Assembly (NCBI GenBank): GCA_965364515.1
Contig: CBDTXZ010000046.1
Coordinates: 1-19,369 of the forward strand
Reading direction: 5' to 3'
Length of the DNA stretch: 19,369 nucleotides
Origin: JAHEDH01 sp965364515
GTDB taxonomy: Bacteria; Actinomycetota; Acidimicrobiia; Spongiisociales; ZC4RG35
The notes under the pieces are model-generated. The model had not been told where the DNA came from and searched no databases. It saw only the letters and a program-made list of their open reading frames with translations. Positions 11,932 to 18,769 of this stretch are shown one piece after another. Numbering within the stretch: the stretch's first letter is position 1; each line of letters begins with the position of its first letter. The position numbers and the translations under genes are program-made.

Positions 11932-13638
11932 ATGAGCGTCACCTACCAGTTGCAGGATCGAGTCGCGATCATCACAGTCGATCGGCCGGGTCGTCGCAAC
12001 GCCATCGATCTCGCCACTGCGCGCGCCCTTGGTTCCGCCTGGCGCCGGTTCGACGCCGACGACGCCGCCTTCGTCGGGATTCTCTTCGGGGCGGGTGGCC
12101 ACTTCTCTGCCGGCGCCGACCTGAAGTCCTTCGATCTCGAAGATGACGATGATGGTCCGTTGGGTTTCACCCGGACCAGCGTGAGCAAGCCGACGATTGC
12201 CGCCGTCGAGGGGTATTGCGTCGCCGGGGGGCTCGAGATGGCCCTCTGGTGCGATCTCAGGGTCGCATCGACGACGGCGGTGTTCGGATGCTTCGAACGC
12301 CGCTTCGGAGTGCCCCTGGTGGATGGTGGCACCCAGCGGCTTCCGAGGTTGATCGGGCATGGGCTGGCGATGGAATTGATCCTGACCGGGCGCGCAGTCG
12401 ATGCCGCCGAGGCGCACGCCATCGGGCTGGTCAACATGGTGACCGAGACGGACCGGGCGCTCGACGAGGCGATCGCGTGGGCCAACCGCATCGCCGACCA
12501 CCCGCAACCGACGTTGCGTTCGGACCGCATGGCGCTCCTCGAGGGAAGCGTGCTCCCACTCGATGAGGGATTGCGGATCGAGCGTGAGTATGGCCGTGGT
12601 GTGATGCATGTGGCGCGGGCCGGGGCGGACCACTTCTCGACCGGAGAAGGGCGTTCGGGAGCAGCGGTGAGGGCACTCGTCGGGGTGGAGGCTCCGGATT
12701 CCGAGGAAGAGCTCCCGTGGAATCGAGTTGCTCCGGTCGCCAGGCCCAGTGTGCGACCTTTCGAGATCGACCTGGAAGACGAGCCGATCCAACCGGCCGA
12801 GCTGGACGCCGACATCGAGCAACCGGACGAGACCCCTCCCACGGTCGATGACGCCGGCGATGAACCCGTCGCGGCCGATCACGTGGCCGGGCCCGATGTC
12901 GACACGGGTTCCACCACTGTCGAGGAGCTCTCCGAGCGAATCGACGAGCCTGATGTCTCCGACACCCGCCCAGCCGTGCCCTGGGCCGGCAGACAGGGCA
13001 ACGAGGTCGATCTCGGAGCAGGGAAGCGGGGCTACTTCATCGCACCGGTGGTGGAGCGGGGCCATGCGGTCGTCGTCCTGTGTGACATCGGAGACCATCT
13101 CGCCGAGCATGTCCTCGACGCTTCGGATCGGATCGCCTCACTCGGGAACTCCGCGCTGGCCGTCGACCTCTTCACGGATGAGAACGGACCTGGGGATGTC
13201 GATCCCGACGGAGTGGTGAAGCTGGTTGCCAGTGCGATCGACACGCTGATCGCCGGAGGCTTCGCAGCATCGGGAACCGTCGGTCTGGTCGGGTTCGGCG
13301 TCGGTGGTTCGTTGGCGATGTGGATCGCCGGTCTCGAGGAGCGGGTGACGTCGGTCGTGGCATTCGGGCCCCACTCTCCCTGGGCCGAGGTCGGCGTCGG
13401 GTGGAGGCTGTCGGAGGCTGCCTATCTCTGCCACCAGAGCGCCTCCAAGCAGCCTGCGGGGGCCCCCGAAGCGGCGAAGACGGAGATCGAGCTCCGAGAC
13501 CTCGGCCTCGATGCGACCTTCCACATCTACCCGGTGGACGCAGTCGACTTCTACAAACCGGGGTCCGCCGGATACGACGCCCGTCTCACCGACGTCGCCT
13601 GGCAGCGAACGGAATTGTTTCTCGAACGACACCTCTGA
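11932..13638 (+). CDS. Crotonase (enoyl-CoA hydratase) fused to an inactive dienelactone-hydrolase-like domain
   Basis: The product has 568 residues. Residues 1 to about 245 are a crotonase: the oxyanion-hole segment HFSAGADLKSF (57-67), Glu102 in GGLEMAL and Glu122 in GCFERRFG match the two catalytic glutamates of enoyl-CoA hydratase, and GGTQRLPRLIG follows. So it may hydrate enoyl-CoAs or act on a related CoA ester. A charged, Asp/Glu/Pro-rich linker (about 253-355) joins it to an alpha/beta-hydrolase domain of dienelactone hydrolase type (about 360-568). There the nucleophile elbow reads GFGVGG (454-459), with Gly456 where Cys or Ser is needed, and the expected HGF histidine motif reads VDF (538-540). 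The second domain therefore looks catalytically dead and may bind a ligand or partner. GAGGGGG lies 8 bases before the ATG. Confidence 0.9.
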   Translation: MSVTYQLQDRVAIITVDRPGRRNAIDLATARALGSAWRRFDADDAAFVGILFGAGGHFSAGADLKSFDLEDDDDGPLGFTRTSVSKPTIAAVEGYCVAGGLEMALWCDLRVASTTAVFGCFERRFGVPLVDGGTQRLPRLIGHGLAMELILTGRAVDAAEAHAIGLVNMVTETDRALDEAIAWANRIADHPQPTLRSDRMALLEGSVLPLDEGLRIEREYGRGVMHVARAGADHFSTGEGRSGAAVRALVGVEAPDSEEELPWNRVAPVARPSVRPFEIDLEDEPIQPAELDADIEQPDETPPTVDDAGDEPVAADHVAGPDVDTGSTTVEELSERIDEPDVSDTRPAVPWAGRQGNEVDLGAGKRGYFIAPVVERGHAVVVLCDIGDHLAEHVLDASDRIASLGNSALAVDLFTDENGPGDVDPDGVVKLVASAIDTLIAGGFAASGTVGLVGFGVGGSLAMWIAGLEERVTSVVAFGPHSPWAEVGVGWRLSEAAYLCHQSASKQPAGAPEAAKTEIELRDLGLDATFHIYPVDAVDFYKPGSAGYDARLTDVAWQRTELFLERHL

Positions 13639-13663
13639 GGGTTCTCTATCCGTCGCCAGTCGG

Positions 13664-13669
13664 TAGCCT
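13664..13669 (+). promoter_or_regulatory. -10 box of the PAC2 gene (leaderless)
   Basis: TAGCCT ends exactly six bases before the ATG at 13676, with no ribosome binding site in between. This indicates a transcript that starts at the start codon. A clear -35 hexamer is not seen. Confidence 0.5.
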
Positions 13670-13675
13670 GGCACC

Positions 13676-14515
13676 ATGGATCGACTGATCTGGGAACAGC
13701 GCCCGAATCTCCGGGACCCGATCGCGCTCCTCGCTTTCGAAGGCTGGGGCGATGCCGGCGAGTCCTCGTCGATGGCTGTTCGTCATCTGATCGACGAATT
13801 CGACGCCGAGAAGCTCGCAGTCATCGATTCGGACGATTTCTACGACTTCCAAGTCCGCAGACCGGAGATCGAGCTCGATCATGAGGGGACGCGGGAGGTG
13901 CGCTGGCCGGACTGCGAGGTCTGGGCGGTGCGACCCTTCGGCTCCGAGCGCGACCTCGTCATCATCACCGGCCACGAGCCGCACACGAGATGGAAGGCCT
14001 TCAGTCGGGACGTCGTGACCGTCCTGGACACGTTGGGCGTCGGGGTCGCCGTGACGATGGGCGCCTTCATCGGTCAGGTGCCTCACACGCTCCCGGTCCC
14101 GCTGGTGGGTTCGTCGTCGAGGCCCGACCTTCTCGAGCGCCACTCGCTCTTTTCCTCGGGATACGAGGGTCCCACCGGCATCGTCGGTGTCCTGAACGCC
14201 GTGCTCAACGACGCCGGATTCGAGACGCTGAGCGTCTGGGCGGCGGTCCCGCACTATCTGTCGAACCAGGAGTACCCACCGGGTGGACTTGCGCTGCTGG
14301 ACAAGGTACTCGAGATCCTCGATCTGAGGGTCGACACGTCCGAGCTGACGATGGCCTCCGCCGAGTTCCGCCAGCAGGTGGACGACGCGCTGGCAGACAG
14401 CGAGATCATCGACTACGTCCAGGAGCTCGAGAGCCACTCGCTCACCGGCGACGACACCGTCGATCCGGCAGAGTTGTTGGTCGAGGAGATCGAGCGCTTC
14501 CTGGAAGACGGTTGA
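13676..14515 (+). CDS. PAC2 family protein
   Basis: The product has 279 residues. The N-terminal half has the PAC2 signature: a strand followed by AFEGWGDAGESSS (20-32), then DSDDFYDFQVRRP (51-63), and later VAVTMGAFIGQVPHT and GYEGPTGIVGVLN. These match actinobacterial relatives of proteasome assembly chaperone 2. In bacteria the partner is not established; actinobacteria with 20S proteasomes carry several such proteins. The C-terminal 60 residues form acidic helices. No proteasome gene is in the window. The ATG start fits a leaderless promoter. The gene converges on the cytochrome c gene with only 45 bp between the stops. Confidence 0.92.
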   Translation: MDRLIWEQRPNLRDPIALLAFEGWGDAGESSSMAVRHLIDEFDAEKLAVIDSDDFYDFQVRRPEIELDHEGTREVRWPDCEVWAVRPFGSERDLVIITGHEPHTRWKAFSRDVVTVLDTLGVGVAVTMGAFIGQVPHTLPVPLVGSSSRPDLLERHSLFSSGYEGPTGIVGVLNAVLNDAGFETLSVWAAVPHYLSNQEYPPGGLALLDKVLEILDLRVDTSELTMASAEFRQQVDDALADSEIIDYVQELESHSLTGDDTVDPAELLVEEIERFLEDG

Positions 14516-14560
14516 CCGATCCCGGCGTGGTTCGAACCGGGCCGAAGTTCTTCTCGCCCT

Positions 14561-14965
14561 TCAGTTCAGCCCGCACGAGGACTTCTCGTTCTCCAGATCG
14601 GCTCCGCCGAACCGGACCCGCTCGTAGAGGGCGATCTGTTTGAGTTGCTCGTCCGTGAGCGAATCTCCGAACGCCGGCATCACGCCTTCGATCGGTTTCT
14701 CCTGCGCTCCGTAGGAGAGGCCGACGGTGTCCTGCCACTCTCGCGATCCGAGGCTCACCCAACGGACGTGGTCCGAGCAATCCGGGAACGTTTCTCTCAC
14801 CGTCGCGAGTGCCGGGCCGGCGCCGCCCTGACCGTCGCCACCATGACACGCGGCACAGGTGCCATACACGGCCCGCCCCTCGAGGTAGTCGGCGTCGGTC
14901 GGCCCGGACTCGGCGCATGCACCGACGACCAGGGACACGAGAAGCCAGGCGATCAGAGGTCTCAA
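14561..14965 (-). CDS. Lipoprotein c-type cytochrome
   Basis: The 134-residue product starts at a TTG that overlaps the upstream gene's stop as TTGA, so it is translationally coupled. The longer in-frame reading upstream is antisense-like noise across the neighbouring gene. A lipoprotein signal ends at lipobox VVGAC (Cys17). The haem site is CAACH (Cys37, Cys40, His41), and GVMPAFGDSLTDEQL supplies the likely sixth ligand Met96, both typical of class I cytochromes c. Two more Cys residues (63 and 131) may form a disulfide. It is anchored on the outer face of the membrane and probably carries electrons to or from the polytopic protein encoded just before it. Confidence 0.9.
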   Translation of the reverse strand: MRPLIAWLLVSLVVGACAESGPTDADYLEGRAVYGTCAACHGGDGQGGAGPALATVRETFPDCSDHVRWVSLGSREWQDTVGLSYGAQEKPIEGVMPAFGDSLTDEQLKQIALYERVRFGGADLENEKSSCGLN

Positions 14966-16143
14966 GCAGGGATTCGCTCGTTGCGGTCCATCATGTGGGT
15001 GTAGATCGCCACGAGCAGCGCCAGACCGAGGATCGGTGTGAACACCCGTTTGATGGGGCTGGACTCTGCGACCAGCCCAACGATGAAACCGGCGACGCCG
15101 ATGTTCAGCGCCCAGCTGACCCCGCGTTGTACAGAATCCCACCGGAGCTGAGCGCCCGTGGTGGCCAGAAGCACGTTGGTCATGAGCCCCACGAACAGTG
15201 CGTGATCGAATGCGATCAGAATATGGGCGCCCTCGCCCGATTCGGGGTCGAGTTGCCCGCTCACGAACAGTTGGACGATGTAGACGAGGAGGCCGATCCC
15301 GACGACGAGATAGACAACCGACCATCGTGCGAAGGTGTTGATGCCGCCTTCCCGCCAGGCTCCCGGCTTCAGGTACGCCCACATCCGAACGACGAACACG
15401 ACGACGGCGAGCACCTGAAGCATCGATGCAAGCTGGATGAGCGGCTCCACATCGAAGATGAGCGCGATGTTGAAGAACAGTCCCGCTGCGAAGAGACCCC
15501 AGGCGGTTGCCACGCCCAAGCGGCTTTCCCTCAGGGATGCGGGCTCGGGTGAGAGACGCCATTCCGCAATGGCGAATCCGACCAGAAGGAGGTAGCCGGC
15601 GAGCATTGCCGGAGGATGCGCCCCGGCCAGGTTGCCGGCCATCTCGGTACCCATCCCCGGCAGGGAACCGTTTGCGATGAAGAGACCGAGCAGCACCCCG
15701 AGAATCGCCCCGAGCAGGAGCGACACCATCCCCAGGTACATGGCGAGAGTGACCACCGTCATCGGGGCGTTGGATCGTCGAGCGGTGATCCAGACGAATG
15801 CATAGACGATGGCTGCAAGCATCAGCGTTCCGGCGATGGGTCGGAAGATGCCTGTCGTGGTGGCGAAGGCGATGAGGTAGAGAACCGTCGAAGCGACCAT
15901 GGCCCTCGCCACGTTCATGCCCGAGTCGGAGTCGCCCTCACCGCCGAACATGACCAGTGCCAGACCCACCACTCCGAGCGTGATCCAGCCCAGCGTGCCG
16001 GAGTGAACGTGGGTCAACAGCAATTCACGTGACGGCTGCCAGACGTCGATTCCGTTCAGGATTCCGATGACGATGGTGACGACGAAGATCACCAATCCGG
16101 ATCGGAACAACAATTGCGCAGGAGCGCGCATCGAACCCTGCAT
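14962..16143 (-). CDS. Polytopic membrane protein, haem-copper oxidase subunit I / NnrS-like
   Basis: The 393-residue product is very hydrophobic, with about 11-12 membrane helices. The second helix region has LTHVHSGTLGWITLG (His45, His47), a form seen in relatives of cbb3-type or NO reductase subunit I and in NnrS-type proteins. Other histidines within helices are His176 (AGAHPPAM), His307 and His314 (AHILIAFDHALF). A complete haem-copper ligand set, in particular the adjacent His pair of helix VII, is not obvious, so oxidase activity should not be assumed. The ATG at 16143 is chosen because GGAGG lies 8 bases before it; the in-frame GTG at 16158 overlaps that site. The gene is coupled to the lipoprotein cytochrome c by a TTGA overlap, which supports a membrane electron-transfer or gas-sensing pair. 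Confidence 0.85.
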   Translation of the reverse strand: MQGSMRAPAQLLFRSGLVIFVVTIVIGILNGIDVWQPSRELLLTHVHSGTLGWITLGVVGLALVMFGGEGDSDSGMNVARAMVASTVLYLIAFATTTGIFRPIAGTLMLAAIVYAFVWITARRSNAPMTVVTLAMYLGMVSLLLGAILGVLLGLFIANGSLPGMGTEMAGNLAGAHPPAMLAGYLLLVGFAIAEWRLSPEPASLRESRLGVATAWGLFAAGLFFNIALIFDVEPLIQLASMLQVLAVVVFVVRMWAYLKPGAWREGGINTFARWSVVYLVVGIGLLVYIVQLFVSGQLDPESGEGAHILIAFDHALFVGLMTNVLLATTGAQLRWDSVQRGVSWALNIGVAGFIVGLVAESSPIKRVFTPILGLALLVAIYTHMMDRNERIPA

Positions 16144-16281
16144 TGTGACCACCTCCACAGCCCGACGCCAGGAGAATCCTGTGCCGTGTGGTGAGGCTAG
16201 AACTCTTTCCGAGGCCGAGTCGCCAGAAACGGCCCCGGTCTGGAGACGGCGAGGTCGTCGCCGGCTTCGCAGCGGAGGTGG

Positions 16282-17094
16282 TCAGTCGAGTGTCACCCCG
16301 CCGTCCGGCAGGTGCAGCACGCGTTGTGGGAAGGGAATTCCGATGTCGGCTTCGTCGAACGATCTCTTCACCTGCCGAGCGACCTCGTCTCGACCCTCCA
16401 GGTCGTGGCCGTGTCGGACTCGTGCCAATAGCGCACCGCGAAGTCGATCGATGAGGCACCGAACTGATAGACCATCGCCCGTGCCGGCGGTTCCGCCAGC
16501 ACGCCGTCGATCTGCGGCACGATCTCCTCCAGAAGCGCCTTCACCCTGTCGAGATCCGAGTCGTAGGAGACCCCCACCTCCAACGTCGTTCGTCGCTCGG
16601 GCGTCAACGTGATGTTGGCCACCGGGGTCTTCCAGACGAGGGCGTTTGGGAGTAGACGGTCTTGCCGTCGAGCGTCGTGAGCTCGACCGCGCGAAGGGTG
16701 ACATCCTCGACGACGCCCTCGAAGTCGTTGGTCGCGACTTCATCGCCGATGCCGATGGGTCTTCGCATGATCATCAAGAGGCCGGCGATGACGTTCTCGA
16801 GGATGTCTTGGAAGGTGAACGCCAGGGCCAGGCCGGCGATCCCGAGGGCTCCGACGAGCGGGCCGAGCCGTACGCCGAGGGACTGCAGTGCGAAATAGAA
16901 GCCGAGGAACCCGATGACGCCGACGGCCATCCGGCTGAGAACCAGCCCAACGATTTCGGAGGCCGGCGTCTTTTCGACCGCACGTTTGACGAAGGAGCCG
17001 ACGATGCGGGCGACGATCAGGCCCAGGATGAAGGTGCCGCCATCGGCATGGCCGGGGAATGTAGGACTGGACCGAGCGCACCCGAAGGCGTCAT
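16282..17094 (-). pseudogene. MscS-family mechanosensitive channel gene with several frameshifts
   Basis: Three reading frames together encode one small-conductance mechanosensitive channel. The membrane part and start of the beta domain (FILGLIVARIV..., then GLALAFTFQDILENVIAGL and RPIGIGDEV) run to DGKTVY. The frame then changes near 16651 and resumes with PNALVWKTPVANITLTPERR. It continues to the ESDTATTWRV segment, where a second change near 16392 leads to RDEVARQVKRSF and ..PFPQRVLHLPDGG. Each break is repaired by adding one base. At the 5' end, the start that overlaps the PfkB stop (ATGA at 17094) also leads into the wrong frame, so at least one more indel is likely near 17030-17060. 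Residue order, not identity scores, supports this. The gene is either inactivated or affected by assembly errors. Confidence 0.87.
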
Positions 17095-18026
17095 CGCTCG
17101 GAGAGCAGCTGGCGAACCTCTGACCGGGACGGTGTCGACCGGGCCCCGGACTTCGAGATGGTGAGCGCAGCGACCCCATTGCCCCAGCGGAGCGCGTCCT
17201 CGAGCCCGGCTCCTTCCAGCCGAGCGGCGATGAAGCCGGCGTTGAAGGCGTCGCCGGCACCGACCGTGTCTGCGACGTCGATGTCGAAGCCCGGTGCGCT
17301 CGTGACGACGCCGCGCCGGTGTCCGGTCGCGCCGTGTTCGCCGGCCCGAGCGATCACCGTCCGCTCGTCTCCGGCCAGCGCAGCGGCGGCCTCGACGGGG
17401 TCGGCGATGCCCGCAAGCGCAGAGATCTCGTCGACGGCTGCTCCCAAGACGACGTCGGCCCGGTCGATCGCAGCTCGAGCCACGTCGCGGAATCCCTCCT
17501 CCCATCCCCAGTTCTCCAGTCGGAGGTTCAAGTCGAGCGATACGGTCGCCCCGACCTGGCGGGCGTGTTCCATGGCGGCGAGCAACGCCTCCCTGGCGGG
17601 GCTGACTCGAAGGCAGATGCCTGACACGTGGAGCCAGCGGGCATCGCCGACCGCCGACACGGCTGTCGAACGGTCGAGCTCGGCGTGGGCCCCACCTCGG
17701 GGAGGCCACACGTAGATCAGTCGCTCACCGTTCGGTTGAACGATGACGATCACCATGACGGTGGCTTCGTCTCCCACCCTTCGCATTCGGCTGACGTCCA
17801 CTCCGGCTTCCGCCAGGCTCGAGACGGCGAATCTCCCTCCGGCATCGTCTCCCACCGTTCCGACGAACGTGCATGGAACGCCGAGGCGGGCAAGGCCGGC
17901 TGCGGTGTTCGCGGCCGAACCTCCCCCGGACATGATCGGGTCGGGGTTGGCATGTTCGATGCTCCCGCCGGACGGCAGGCGGATCTCCAGGTCGACGTTG
18001 GCGTCGCCGATCACGACCACGCTCAT
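17091..18026 (-). CDS. PfkB-family carbohydrate kinase
   Basis: The 311-residue product is a ribokinase-type sugar or nucleoside kinase. It has the N-terminal VIGDANVDL (5-13), the substrate-side signature SGGGSAANTAAGLARLG (33-49) and GTVGDDAGG (56-64). The C-terminal anion-hole signature is DTVGAGDAFNAGF (253-265) with catalytic Asp259. Substrate specificity cannot be read from sequence. The ATG at 18026 overlaps the stop of the TrpF-like gene as ATGA, and its own stop overlaps the start of the damaged MscS gene in the same way. The tight coupling to the TrpF-like barrel protein suggests the two act on the same sugar phosphate or related metabolite. Confidence 0.92.
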   Translation of the reverse strand: MSVVVIGDANVDLEIRLPSGGSIEHANPDPIMSGGGSAANTAAGLARLGVPCTFVGTVGDDAGGRFAVSSLAEAGVDVSRMRRVGDEATVMVIVIVQPNGERLIYVWPPRGGAHAELDRSTAVSAVGDARWLHVSGICLRVSPAREALLAAMEHARQVGATVSLDLNLRLENWGWEEGFRDVARAAIDRADVVLGAAVDEISALAGIADPVEAAAALAGDERTVIARAGEHGATGHRRGVVTSAPGFDIDVADTVGAGDAFNAGFIAARLEGAGLEDALRWGNGVAALTISKSGARSTPSRSEVRQLLSER

Positions 18027-18706
18027 CTCGTCCCGGCCCTCGCCGCCTCGACAAATGCCTCGACCAGTCGGAGATCCTTGCGGAACCCACCGGTCGCGAG
18101 CGGAAGGTTGGTGTGGGTCAGAGAGTCGACGCCCCACGGCCGGACTCGTTCGATGGCGTCAGAGACATTGCTCGGGGAGAGTCCTCCGGCCAGGATCACC
18201 GGCACATCGACGGCCTCGACGATCGCTGCGCTGACATCCCAGTCGTGCACGCTCCCCGCAGCGCCGACCCCCGGGATCCCCGGTGTCACCGAATCGAGGA
18301 TCAGATAGTCGACCGAAGCCTGAAAGGACCTTGCGACGTCGATGGCTGATGGACCGGTGACGGCGACGGCCTGCATGATGGCGGTGGAACCGAGCCGTGC
18401 TCGGATGTGTGTCAGGTCTGACGGGGTCAGGGCACCGGTCGGGCCGCACAAGTGGAGGATGTCGGCACCGACTGTTTCCGCCATCTTCGTGATCTCCTCG
18501 ATCTCGGTAGAGACACTGAGAGCGACCGATCGAGCGCGACCAACCAGGGCGTCGCGGATGCGTCGAGCGGTGGCCAGGTCGACCTCGCCGGGGAGGCCGA
18601 TGGTCGAGGGGGTGATTCCCACGTGGTCGACGCCCAGAGAGGCGAGTGCAACGGCTTCGTCTGGTGTCTGAGCGGTGTAGATCTGAACGCGCATCCGCGG
18701 TGGCAC
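18023..18706 (-). CDS. TrpF-like (phosphoribosylanthranilate isomerase-related) barrel protein with altered active site
   Basis: The 227-residue product aligns along its length with TrpF, a beta/alpha barrel. Shared features are the start (VQIYTAQTPDEAVALASLGVD against VKICGIT..EDA), LILDSVTP with the general-acid Asp138, the DW motif (155-156) and VILAGGLSPSNV (170-181). The TrpF general-base cysteine of the KICG motif is Tyr10 here, and the phosphate-loop SSGVE segment is LTHTN (196-200). Ordinary tryptophan-pathway activity is therefore unlikely. No trp gene is nearby; the partner is an overlapping PfkB kinase. The GTG at 18706 is preferred because a TAGCTT box ends six bases before it, indicating a leaderless transcript. 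The ATG at 18694 lacks a well-placed ribosome binding site. Confidence 0.87.
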   Translation of the reverse strand: MPPRMRVQIYTAQTPDEAVALASLGVDHVGITPSTIGLPGEVDLATARRIRDALVGRARSVALSVSTEIEEITKMAETVGADILHLCGPTGALTPSDLTHIRARLGSTAIMQAVAVTGPSAIDVARSFQASVDYLILDSVTPGIPGVGAAGSVHDWDVSAAIVEAVDVPVILAGGLSPSNVSDAIERVRPWGVDSLTHTNLPLATGGFRKDLRLVEAFVEAARAGTR

Positions 18707-18712
18707 CCTTGC

Positions 18713-18718
18713 AAGCTA
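18713..18718 (-). promoter_or_regulatory. -10 box of the TrpF-like operon (leaderless)
   Basis: Read on the minus strand, TAGCTT ends exactly six bases before the GTG at 18706. This spacing puts the transcript start on the start codon and selects it over the downstream ATG. Confidence 0.5.
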
Positions 18719-18769
18719 CTCGACGCCCACTACGTGTAGCGTCCGACGAAGACGCCGACGGAGGGAACC

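Noticed and set aside
11887..13110. 407-codon minus-strand frame
   Set aside because: It is antisense to the crotonase fusion, whose catalytic motifs are unambiguous.
14521..14541. CCCGG...CCGGG repeat with a central GGTTCGAACC palindrome between convergent genes
   Set aside because: The five-bp stem with an 11-base loop is weak as a terminator, and the palindrome is too common a sequence to call an operator.
14809..15552. 247-codon plus-strand frame rich in Asp, Glu and His
   Set aside because: It is antisense to the polytopic membrane protein; charge-rich reading is typical of the reverse strand of membrane genes.
14966..15562. In-frame N-terminal extension of the cytochrome c
   Set aside because: The extension overlaps the upstream membrane protein in another frame. 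The TTG at 14965 gives a proper lipoprotein signal and a TTGA overlap.
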